A stretch of 64,000 nt of DNA from Thermoanaerobaculales bacterium. Lineage in GTDB: Bacteria; Acidobacteriota; Thermoanaerobaculia; Thermoanaerobaculales; Sulfomarinibacteraceae. The stretch lies in NCBI GenBank assembly GCA_025456145.1, contig JALOLD010000020.1:18939-82938 (forward strand), written 5' to 3'. Position numbers and translations under genes: made by a program. This document shows positions 8,949 to 16,343 of the stretch, one piece after another (the stretch's first letter is position 1; each line of letters begins with the position of its first letter). The notes beneath the pieces were generated by a model. That model saw only the letters and a program-made list of their open reading frames with translations. It had not been told where the DNA came from and made no database searches.

Positions 8949-11639
8949 GTGAACCGGTTCGTCTCAGCCGCCGTCGCGTCGGCGCTCATGCTCGCCCCTG
9001 GTGTGGCCCCCGGAGACGAACCGCGGATGGTGGCCGATATCGAGCCCGGCGCCTGGGCCCACGTCGGTCTCGCCCCAGAGCACATCACCCGGGCCGGTTC
9101 TGCGGTCTTCTTCTCAGGACGGAGGATTGATCTCGGCACCGAGCTCTGGACCGTCGACCCCGTGACCCACGGTGTCGTCGTCCGGGACATCGCCGCCGGG
9201 GGGAGCAGCTCGTTTCCGCGCGAGCTCGTCGACCTCGACGGCACGCTGCTCTTCACTGCGGCCGACGGAATCCACGGTGTCGAGCTCTGGTCCGCAGACG
9301 AGAGCGGATCTTGGATGGTCGGGGACCTCAACCCGGGTTTTCTGGGCACGGCGATAGGGAATCTCACCGTGCTCGGAGAGCAAGCGCTCTTCTTTTCGTC
9401 CGCGAACGGTTCGGACACCGAGCTGTGGATCACCGACGGCGCCGCCGGTGGCACCCGGAGGGTCACCGATCAGGTGACAAGCTGGTTCACACAGTGGCTC
9501 GTCGTGATCGACGGCATCGCGTACTTCACCGGGTATCAACCCGCGTACGGGCACGAGCTGTGGCGTTCCGACGGCACCGGGCCAGGGACCTGGATGGTCA
9601 AGGACATCGTCCCGGGGCCGGAGGAATCCCTGCCTGCCGATCTGGTGGTCGTCGACGGAGTCCTCTTCTTCACCGCCGACGTTCCCGGCGTCACCGGACG
9701 GGAGCTCTGGCGTTCCGACGGCACCCAGAACGGCACCTGGATCGTCAAGGACATTCGAACGGGGCCCGAAGGCTCGCTTCCGGGGCTGCTGACACCGTCC
9801 TGCTCTCGTCTGTTCCTGCGAGCCGACGACGGCGTCATCGGCGGTGAGCTGTGGGTCTCCGACGGGACCGGGGGTGGAACCCGGCCGGTCGCGGATGTGA
9901 ACCCCGGGCCGGGTGGAATCGAGCCGAACCCGATGATCGGGTTCGACTGCGGTGTCGCCTTTGCGCTGGACGTGCCCGCGACCGGTCAGGAGCTCTGGTT
10001 CTCGAATGGGACCGCGCTCGGAACATCGCTGGTGAAGGACATCAATCCCGGCCCGGACGACGCGGACATCTACGTGCTGGTCGAGATGGGTGGGACGTTC
10101 TTTTTGAACGCGGACGACGGAGCTTCGGGGAACGAGCTCTGGTCCAGCGACACGACGGCCTCCGGGACCGTGATGGTCGCAGATCTCAACCCCGGCGAGC
10201 TCGGTTCATCCCCGTTCGGGCTGGTCACCATCGACGGCGAGCTCTGGCTCTCCGCGTCGGACGGCACGTCGGGACCGGAGCTCTGGCGATCCGACGGCAC
10301 CGAGCCCGGCACGCGCATGGTCTACGACTCGGTCCACCCGCTCTCGTCTCGCCCGTACGCCTGCATGGGCCGAGCAGGACGGGCCTTCTGCCCGGCGCGG
10401 ACCGAGGGCGAGGGGGAGGAGCTCTGGTTCTCGGATGGAACAGCCTCCGGGACCCGTCTGACCCGTGACATCAGGCCCGGTCCCGATGACTCCGATCCGT
10501 TCCTCATAGCGATGCTGGGAGATCGTGTGCTGTTCGGCGCCGACGACGGTTCGGACCACGCCGAGCTCTGGATCTCCGACGGGACCGAGCTCGGGACCTT
10601 CAAGCTGGCCGGCGTCAGCCCGTACTCGGAGACGGAGTACGCGGTCGAAATCGGCGGTGTGGTGTTCTTCGGCGGAAGTGACGACGCTCTCGGAGGGGGG
10701 CTGTGGCGAACCGACGGCACTGCCGACGGGACCGAGCTCGTTGTCGGGATCGACATCGACAGCAACCTGGCCGCCGTCGGATCGACGATGTACTTTGCGG
10801 TCGACGATCCGGCGACCGGATCCGAGCTCTGGCGCTCGGACGGCACGGCCGCCGGGACGTCGATCGTCGCCGACACCGTTCCGGGCCCGGCGGGTCTCGC
10901 ACCGAGAGAGCTGACCCCGGTCGGTGCCGCCCTTTTCTTCACCGCAGAGTCCAGCCCTCCGCTCGGCTCCGAGCTCTGGCGCTCGGACGGCACGCCCGAG
11001 AGCATCGCGATGGTCAAGGACATCCTGCCGGGTGAGGCCGGCTCGAACCCGTATCAGCTCACCGCTCACGACGGGCGCCTGTTCTTCACCGCCGATGACG
11101 GGACGCACGGCACTGAGCTCTGGGTCTCGGACGGAACCGATCCCGGGACGACGCTCGTCGCGGACCTGTACCTGGGTCCGTATCTGCTTTCCCCGTTCTC
11201 CCTCGTCAGCTTCGGGGACCGGCTCGCCTTCTGGCACACGGATGGGGTTCACGGCCGAGAGCTCTGGCTCACCGACGGCACCCCAGACGGGTCCTCGATG
11301 GTCGTCGACCTGGTGCCCGGAGCTGCCGGGAGCCACAATGGTGGAGGATCACCAGACGCAGCCGTCTACGACGGTCGGATCTGGTTTCCGGCCGCGGTTC
11401 CCGGAGTCGGCGAGGAGCTGGTCGTCAGCGACGGCACCGCGACGGGGACGTCCTTCTTCGACCTCGTGCCGGGCGTCAACTCCGGCGATCCGCAGGGTCT
11501 CACGCTGTCCGGGGGTCGGCTGTTCTTCGCGGCCATGGACCTGACCCACGGCCGGGAGCTCTGGGCGATCGACCTCTCGCTCTTCTGTGACGGCTTCGAG
11601 TCCGGAGACACCTCAGCCTGGCGCCTGGCAGTCCCCTGA
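8949..11639 (+). CDS. exported ELWxSDGT-repeat protein with C-terminal DGFESG tail
   Basis: 896 residues from GTG 8949, which has GGAGG at 8937-8941. ATG 8919 is in frame but lacks a ribosome site and would bury the signal peptide (MNRFVSAAVASALMLAPG). The mature protein is about 17 repeats of ~45 residues with core ELW-x-SDGT-x-x-GT-x-x-V-x-D-I-x-PG, followed by FFxADDGxxGxELW. This pattern suggests a beta-propeller or solenoid of unknown ligand. No enzyme motif is seen. The last residues, LFCDGFESGDTSAWRLAVP, match the tail shared by five other exported proteins in the window. Base usage is slightly less GC-extreme than in its neighbours. Confidence 0.85.
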   Translation: MNRFVSAAVASALMLAPGVAPGDEPRMVADIEPGAWAHVGLAPEHITRAGSAVFFSGRRIDLGTELWTVDPVTHGVVVRDIAAGGSSSFPRELVDLDGTLLFTAADGIHGVELWSADESGSWMVGDLNPGFLGTAIGNLTVLGEQALFFSSANGSDTELWITDGAAGGTRRVTDQVTSWFTQWLVVIDGIAYFTGYQPAYGHELWRSDGTGPGTWMVKDIVPGPEESLPADLVVVDGVLFFTADVPGVTGRELWRSDGTQNGTWIVKDIRTGPEGSLPGLLTPSCSRLFLRADDGVIGGELWVSDGTGGGTRPVADVNPGPGGIEPNPMIGFDCGVAFALDVPATGQELWFSNGTALGTSLVKDINPGPDDADIYVLVEMGGTFFLNADDGASGNELWSSDTTASGTVMVADLNPGELGSSPFGLVTIDGELWLSASDGTSGPELWRSDGTEPGTRMVYDSVHPLSSRPYACMGRAGRAFCPARTEGEGEELWFSDGTASGTRLTRDIRPGPDDSDPFLIAMLGDRVLFGADDGSDHAELWISDGTELGTFKLAGVSPYSETEYAVEIGGVVFFGGSDDALGGGLWRTDGTADGTELVVGIDIDSNLAAVGSTMYFAVDDPATGSELWRSDGTAAGTSIVADTVPGPAGLAPRELTPVGAALFFTAESSPPLGSELWRSDGTPESIAMVKDILPGEAGSNPYQLTAHDGRLFFTADDGTHGTELWVSDGTDPGTTLVADLYLGPYLLSPFSLVSFGDRLAFWHTDGVHGRELWLTDGTPDGSSMVVDLVPGAAGSHNGGGSPDAAVYDGRIWFPAAVPGVGEELVVSDGTATGTSFFDLVPGVNSGDPQGLTLSGGRLFFAAMDLTHGRELWAIDLSLFCDGFESGDTSAWRLAVP

Positions 11640-12053
11640 GATCGAGAAGATAAGCGTCGCGCCGAGCCTGCCGCCGATCGTTCGGCAGGCGCGGCCGGCG
11701 CCGGTGGTCACTCGTTGGCGTGGTCGACGCCGGCGTGCATGAGCGTCGAGACGTGGTCGTCGGCCAGGCTGTAGTAGGTGGACGAGGTCGCGGTCGCGGA
11801 GCAGCCTGAGCTGGTGGCTGACCGCCGAGACCGAGAGGTCGGCGATGACCGCGAGGTCGCAGACGCAGAGCTCTCGGGTCACCATCAACGCGTTGAGGAC
11901 CCTGATCCTGGTCGGGTCGGCGAGGGCGGAGAACAGCCGGTTGAGCCTCTCGACCGTGCGCCCGGGCAGCGCCTTGGCCTGGACGAAGGCCACCGCTTCG
12001 GGGTCGATCTCGTGGATCGTGCAGAGCTCGAGGGTGGTGTCGTCCTCTGTCAT
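11613..12053 (-). CDS. ArsR/SmtB-family repressor, frameshifted C-terminus
   Basis: ATG 12053 opens a winged-helix repressor: LNRLFSALADPTRIRVLNALMV, the ELCVCDLA metal-site motif, then the recognition helix VSAVSHQLRLLRDRDLV. Just after DLV (about 11778) the frame goes wrong and reads a low-complexity Arg-rich tail to 11613, overlapping the end of the facing gene by 27 bp. In another frame the DNA reads YYSLADDHVSTLMHAGVDHANE and stops at 11708-11710, exactly the expected ArsR ending. A wing segment of roughly nine residues is missing at the junction. This is either a real deletion/frameshift or an assembly error. The intact gene would span 11708-12053. The neighbouring target is unclear. 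Confidence 0.75.
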   Translation of the reverse strand: MTEDDTTLELCTIHEIDPEAVAFVQAKALPGRTVERLNRLFSALADPTRIRVLNALMVTRELCVCDLAVIADLSVSAVSHQLRLLRDRDLVHLLQPGRRPRLDAHARRRRPRQRVTTGAGRACRTIGGRLGATLIFSISGDCQAPG

Positions 12054-12127
12054 GGGAGCGATTCTCGCAGAATCATCGGGCGGGGTCAACGACGCTCCGA
12101 CGCGCCTCGACCGGTCGGCGCGCCGGC

Positions 12128-12529
12128 TCAGCCGGTCGCCCGCACCGCCTTGTGGCCGTAGAAGATGACGCCCGCCTCGCCGTCCCAGGAGACGCGGCGG
12201 AACTCGAGCCGCACGGGCATCCCGATCTCGAGGCTCTCGGGGTCGGCGACATCGGCGATCTGGACCATCAGCCTCACCCCGTTGACCAGCTCGACCAGCG
12301 CGATCGGCAGCGGCGTCTGCTCGGTGAAGCCGGCGGGCGGGACCCGGATTACGGTGTAGGTGACGACCGTGCCGTCGCGGGGCAGGACCTCGGTGGCGAA
12401 GTCGCGGCCGCCGCACTCGGGGCAGATCAGCCGGGGCGGGTAGAGCACCTTGCCGCACTCGGTGCAGCGCGCCGCCTCGAGACGGTAGCGCTGCGGAAAC
12501 TCACGCCAGGCTCGTGCCGGGGAGAACAT
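12128..12529 (-). CDS. DUF35 Zn-ribbon/OB-fold protein, thiolase-HMGS partner
   Basis: 133 residues. The N-terminal zinc ribbon has Cys22/Cys25 (CTECGK) and Cys36/Cys39 (CPECGG). The OB-fold follows (DGTVVTYTVIRVPPAGF, then PIALVELVNGVRLMVQIADV). DUF35 proteins accompany thiolases. In methanogenic archaea a DUF35 protein physically holds acetoacetyl-CoA thiolase and HMG-CoA synthase together so that the intermediate is channelled. Here the gene follows the thiolase with a one-base TGATG overlap and completes the same three-gene set, so the same scaffold role is inferred. Confidence 0.9.
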   Translation of the reverse strand: MFSPARAWREFPQRYRLEAARCTECGKVLYPPRLICPECGGRDFATEVLPRDGTVVTYTVIRVPPAGFTEQTPLPIALVELVNGVRLMVQIADVADPESLEIGMPVRLEFRRVSWDGEAGVIFYGHKAVRATG

Positions 12530-13689
12530 CAGACCACCTCCAGGATGTGGACCACCGAGCTGCCGCCCGAGCCGCCCATGTTCTGGGCCATGCCGACCCT
12601 CGCCCCCTCGACCTGGCGTTGGCCGGCGTCGCCGCGCAGCTGGCTGACGATCTCGATCACCTGGGCGACCCCGGTCGCGCCGACCGGGTGGCCCTTCGAC
12701 TTGAGCCCCCCGGAGGTGTTGACCGGGATCCGGCCGCCGAGATCGGTCAGCCCCTTCTCGACCGCCGGGCCGCCGTCGCCCGCGGCGAAGAAGCCGAGGG
12801 CCTCGGTCGCCATGATCTCGGCGATCGTGAAGCAGTCGTGGACCTCCGCGAGGTGGATGTCGTCGGGCGTGCGGCCGGCCATGGCATAGGCGCGCTCGCC
12901 GGCGAGCCTGACCGCTCCGAGCTCGGCGAGGTCGCCGCGGTTGGCGAGGCTGACCGTGTCGGTCGCCAGGCCCGAGCCGGTGATCCGCACTACCGGCTTG
13001 CCCGCGGCGAGCTCGCGCGCCCGCTCGACGGTCGTCAGCACGAGCGCCGCCGCGCCGTCGGTCACCGGCGAGCAGTCGAGCAGCCGCAGCGGGTCGGCGA
13101 CCAGGGTCGACTCGAGCACGTCGGCCACCGACACCTTGAGGTGGTACTGGGCGTGCCGGTTGAGCAGGCCGTTGGCGTGGTTCTTGACCGCGACCCGGGC
13201 GAGCTGCTCGCGGGTCGTGCCGAAGCGCTGCATGTGAACCCGGGCGAGCATCGCGTAGAGCCCCGGGAAGGTCACCCCGTGGAAGCCCTCCCACTCGGCG
13301 TCGGCGGCGGTGCCGAGGGCGTAGGTCGCGTCGGCGCCGTCGACATCGGTCATCTTCTCGACGCCGGTGACGAGCACCACCTCGGCGAGGCCGGCCGCGA
13401 TCTCGGCGAAGCCGGCGCGGACCGCGAGCCCGCCCGAGGCGCAGGCCGACTCGACGCGGGCGGCGGGCACCCCGGCCATCCCGAGCTCGTCGGCGAGCAG
13501 CGAGGCGAGGTGCTCCTGACCGGTGAACAGCCCCGACGACATGCAGCCGATGGTGACCAGGTCGACCCTGTCGACCCCGGCGTCGCCGAGGGCGGCGATC
13601 GCGGCCTCGGCCCAGAGCGAGCGCAGCGGGGTCCGCCACAGCTCGCCGAAGGAGGTCATTCCGACTCCGATGACGGCAACGTCTCTCAT
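12529..13689 (-). CDS. acetoacetyl-CoA thiolase, archaeal/SCP-x type
   Basis: 386 residues. The catalytic nucleophile is Cys83 in ESACASGG. The later catalytic blocks are HDCFTIAE and [14 protein letters not shown]. The C-terminal CxGGG of biosynthetic PhaA-type thiolases is replaced by NMGGSGGSS, as in SCP-x-like and archaeal thiolases. It condenses two acetyl-CoA to acetoacetyl-CoA. It lies 13 bp after HMG-CoA synthase and overlaps DUF35, so all three are co-transcribed. A role in the first step of a mevalonate route is inferred from these partners. Confidence 0.92.
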   Translation of the reverse strand: MRDVAVIGVGMTSFGELWRTPLRSLWAEAAIAALGDAGVDRVDLVTIGCMSSGLFTGQEHLASLLADELGMAGVPAARVESACASGGLAVRAGFAEIAAGLAEVVLVTGVEKMTDVDGADATYALGTAADAEWEGFHGVTFPGLYAMLARVHMQRFGTTREQLARVAVKNHANGLLNRHAQYHLKVSVADVLESTLVADPLRLLDCSPVTDGAAALVLTTVERARELAAGKPVVRITGSGLATDTVSLANRGDLAELGAVRLAGERAYAMAGRTPDDIHLAEVHDCFTIAEIMATEALGFFAAGDGGPAVEKGLTDLGGRIPVNTSGGLKSKGHPVGATGVAQVIEIVSQLRGDAGQRQVEGARVGMAQNMGGSGGSSVVHILEVV

Positions 13690-13702
13690 GGCGACCTCCT
13701 TC

Positions 13703-14761
13703 CTACTCGGCCATGCGGATCTTGCCGCGCAGCTTTGCGTAGGCGCCGTACTCGAGGTAGATCTTGTTCTCGTCGAGCTGGGGACGGGTCCGCGGCGCCA
13801 GGTCGCGGACCTCGTTGATCCGGTCGGTGACCCGGAAGACGAAGGAGTCCGACCCGGCGCCCGACCCGAACGAGGTCAAAAGGACGAGGTCGCCCGGCGA
13901 GGCGATGTCGAGCACCGCGGTGAAGCCGACCGGCGACGCGCCGGAGTAGGTGTTGCCGAGCCACGGCGACAGCCAGCCGGTCTCGAGCTGGGCGTCGGTG
14001 AAGCCGAGCATCTTGCCCACCCGCTTGGGGAACTTGCCGTTGGGCTGGTGGAAGATCGCGTGGGCGAAGTCCTTGGGCTCGAGCCCCGCCTTCTCCATCA
14101 TCCCCCGCGCCGAGCTCATCGAGTGGCGGAAGTAGGCCGGCTCGCCGGTGAAGCGGCTGCCGTGGCGCGGGTAGTGCATGTACTCGCGGCGCCAAAAGTC
14201 GGGGGTGTCGGTGGTCCACGAGTAGGTGTCGACGACCTCGGCGAGCAGCCGCCCGGGGTCGCGGCCGAAGATGAAGGCCGCCGCGCCGGCCGCCGCCGAG
14301 TACTCGAGGGCGTCGCCGGGGGCGCCCTGCGAGGTGTCGGCGCCGATCCCGATCGCGTACTCGACCTCGCCGGCCTTGACCAGCGCCTGGGCGATGAACA
14401 GGCTCTCGGTGCCCGCCTTGCAGGCGAACTCGAGGTCGGCGACGTGGAGGGCCGGTACCGCACCGATCGCCTCGGCGACGATCGTGCCCGACGGCTTGAC
14501 CGCGTAGGGGTGCGACTCGGAGCCGATGTAGAGGGCGCCGATCAGGGCCGGGTCGACCCCGCCCGAGCGGGCAAGGGCGTTACGCGACGCCTCGACCGAC
14601 ATGGTGACCGTGTCTTCGTCGGCGCCGGGCACCGACTTCTCGAAGAGCTGGAGGCCGCGCTTGTAGGCCGGGGCGTCGGCGCCCCAGACCTTGGCGATCT
14701 CCTCGAGCTTGATCCGGCGCCGTGGGATGAAGGCGCCGTAACCGACGATGCCGACTGTCAT
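13703..14761 (-). CDS. hydroxymethylglutaryl-CoA synthase, archaeal type
   Basis: 352 residues, the length of archaeal HMG-CoA synthases (Gram-positive MvaS is a little longer). Catalytic Cys114 sits in [12 protein letters not shown] and the catalytic His in [12 protein letters not shown] near residue 240. The N-terminus [15 protein letters not shown] and the segment [18 protein letters not shown] follow the archaeal pattern. It makes HMG-CoA from acetoacetyl-CoA and acetyl-CoA. It is first in the HMGS-thiolase-DUF35 operon. The start ATG 14761 is preceded by GAGGAGG-like sequence on the minus strand. No HMG-CoA reductase or mevalonate kinase lies in the window, so pathway completeness is unknown. 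Confidence 0.92.
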   Translation of the reverse strand: MTVGIVGYGAFIPRRRIKLEEIAKVWGADAPAYKRGLQLFEKSVPGADEDTVTMSVEASRNALARSGGVDPALIGALYIGSESHPYAVKPSGTIVAEAIGAVPALHVADLEFACKAGTESLFIAQALVKAGEVEYAIGIGADTSQGAPGDALEYSAAAGAAAFIFGRDPGRLLAEVVDTYSWTTDTPDFWRREYMHYPRHGSRFTGEPAYFRHSMSSARGMMEKAGLEPKDFAHAIFHQPNGKFPKRVGKMLGFTDAQLETGWLSPWLGNTYSGASPVGFTAVLDIASPGDLVLLTSFGSGAGSDSFVFRVTDRINEVRDLAPRTRPQLDENKIYLEYGAYAKLRGKIRMAE

Positions 14762-14850
14762 AGGACCTCCTCGGCGTTGGTTCAGATCAACGCGACCCGA
14801 TGCCGGGTCAGTCTACCGTAGCGGGAAGGCAGCGAACAGCGCGCTCCGTG

Positions 14851-14913
14851 TCTTTTTCCGCCGTTCGGTCTCGGGCGGCCGACGGCAGTCCGAGACCGAA
14901 CGGCAGAAAAAGA
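14851..14913. repeat. 24-bp inverted repeat forming a strong hairpin
   Basis: Arms 14851-14874 and 14890-14913 are complementary with one mismatch around a 15-base loop. It lies 8 bp beyond the aminopeptidase P stop. Both arms carry the T-run at the 5' end and the A-run at the 3' end, so a canonical terminator (A-stem-T) exists on neither strand. It may stabilise or terminate transcripts in another way. The rest of 14762-14921 shows nothing recognisable. Confidence 0.85.
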
Positions 14914-14921
14914 AGCAAGGC

Positions 14922-16229
14922 CTAGACCTTCATCAGGGCTTCGATCTCCGCCGCCGTCGTCGGAAGCTCCGCCGACAGGTTTTCGCAGCCCGTCGCGGTG
15001 ACCAGGAAGTCGTTCTCGATCCGCACTCCCAGGCCCTCATCGGGGATGTAGATCCCGGGCTCGTTGGTGATGACCATCCCCGGCTCGAGCGCCGTGCCGT
15101 CCGAGCCCGGGTCGTGCGCGTCGAGCCCGAGGAAGTGGCCGAGGCCGTGGATGAAGTACTGGCCCAGGGTCCCTCCCGCCGAGTCGCGCAGCGGCGAGGC
15201 CTCCATCACGCTGAAGGCGATCTTGCGCAGCTCGAAGATCGTGACCCCCGGCCGGATCGCCTCGGCGACCCGGTCGTGGGCGGCAAGCACGAGGTCGTAG
15301 ACCGCGCGCTGGCGCTCGGTGAAGCGGCCGTTGACCGGAAACGTCCGGGTCAGGTCGCCGCAGTAGTAGCCGTAGCGGGCGCCGATGTCGACGACCACGA
15401 GCTCGCCGTCGGCGCAGACGCCGACATTCTGGTCGTAGTGCAGGGTCGTCGCGTTGAGGCCGCTGCCGACGATCGACGGGAAGGCCAGCCCTTCCGCGCC
15501 GGCGCCGCGGAAGGCCGAATAGACGACGCCGTCGACGGCGCCCTCGCCGACCCCCGGGGCGATCGCCCGCGCCGCCGCCCGCTGGCCGGCGACCGAGGCC
15601 GCGACCGCCTTGCGCATCAGCGCGACCTCGCCTCGGTCCTTGACCAGCCGGAGCTCGGTCAGCCGGTCCGACAGATCGCGCACGGCGAAGCTCGGCAGCC
15701 GCTCGCGCAGCCGGGCGATGAACCGGTGGGTCGGCGGCAGCGCCGCCGAGCCGGCCACCGCCGGCAGCTCGGTCCACAGCGTCGCCCCCTCCTCGGCGAG
15801 CCACCCGTGGAGCCGGCCCTCGAAGCCGGGCACCGGCCGCCGCCGGGCGTCGAGGACGATCTCGGAGGGCTCGCTCGACAGGACCTCGGCGAAGCCGAAG
15901 GCTCGGGCGGCCTCGTCGCCGGGCCCGTGCTTGGGCCCGGTCCAGCGCTCGACGTTGGGGTTTCGCGGCGGCAGGAAGATGGCGTCGAGCCCCTCCGAGG
16001 GCCGCAGCACGAGGATCGCGTTGGGCAGCTCGACCCCGGTGAGGTGGAAGAAGGACGAGCCCTGGCGGAAGGTGCCGACGTCGCCATAGCCGCGCTCGTC
16101 GCCGGCCCCCCAGAGGACGATGGTCCCGCCGCCGATCGCGTCGGCGAGCCGCTGCCGGCGCTCCCGGTAGACCTCCGGCGCCTGGAGCTCGGCCGCGTAG
16201 TTGCCCCCGCGCATGTCGCGTCGTGTCAT
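14922..16229 (-). CDS. pepP: Xaa-Pro aminopeptidase (M24)
   Basis: 435 residues. Removes N-terminal residues preceding proline, using two metal ions. ATG 16229 follows AAGGAGG with good spacing, and the in-frame ATG 16253 upstream is less likely. The N-terminal creatinase-like domain includes LWGAGDERGYGDVGTFRQGSSFFHLTG. The C-terminal pita-bread domain holds the metal ligands: Asp in VVVDIGARYGYYCGDLTRTF, His in HGLGHFLGLDAHD, Glu in TNEPGIYI and Glu in RIENDFLV. All are intact. Probably cytoplasmic. It stands alone ahead of the hairpin. Confidence 0.95.
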   Translation of the reverse strand: MTRRDMRGGNYAAELQAPEVYRERRQRLADAIGGGTIVLWGAGDERGYGDVGTFRQGSSFFHLTGVELPNAILVLRPSEGLDAIFLPPRNPNVERWTGPKHGPGDEAARAFGFAEVLSSEPSEIVLDARRRPVPGFEGRLHGWLAEEGATLWTELPAVAGSAALPPTHRFIARLRERLPSFAVRDLSDRLTELRLVKDRGEVALMRKAVAASVAGQRAAARAIAPGVGEGAVDGVVYSAFRGAGAEGLAFPSIVGSGLNATTLHYDQNVGVCADGELVVVDIGARYGYYCGDLTRTFPVNGRFTERQRAVYDLVLAAHDRVAEAIRPGVTIFELRKIAFSVMEASPLRDSAGGTLGQYFIHGLGHFLGLDAHDPGSDGTALEPGMVITNEPGIYIPDEGLGVRIENDFLVTATGCENLSAELPTTAAEIEALMKV

Positions 16230-16276
16230 GGTTGCCTCCTTGCGAGAGGGCATTCTACCCGCGCCGGGGAAAGCGG

Positions 16277-16311
16277 TTCATCATTCATCATTCATCATTC
16301 ATCATTCATAA
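16277..16311. repeat. tandem 7-bp ATTCATC repeat
   Basis: About five head-to-tail copies of ATTCATC (TTCATCA phase) lie in the intergenic space between the divergently transcribed aminopeptidase P and histidine kinase genes. The run is AT-rich against a GC-rich background and sits where both promoters should be. Confidence 0.8.
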
Positions 16312-16343
16312 TCACTTCCGTGACCTCTGAGCCTGCGGATCGC

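Noticed and set aside
14851..14913. Standard Rho-independent terminator
   Set aside because: The T-run is at the 5' edge of the stem on both strands, opposite to a terminator.
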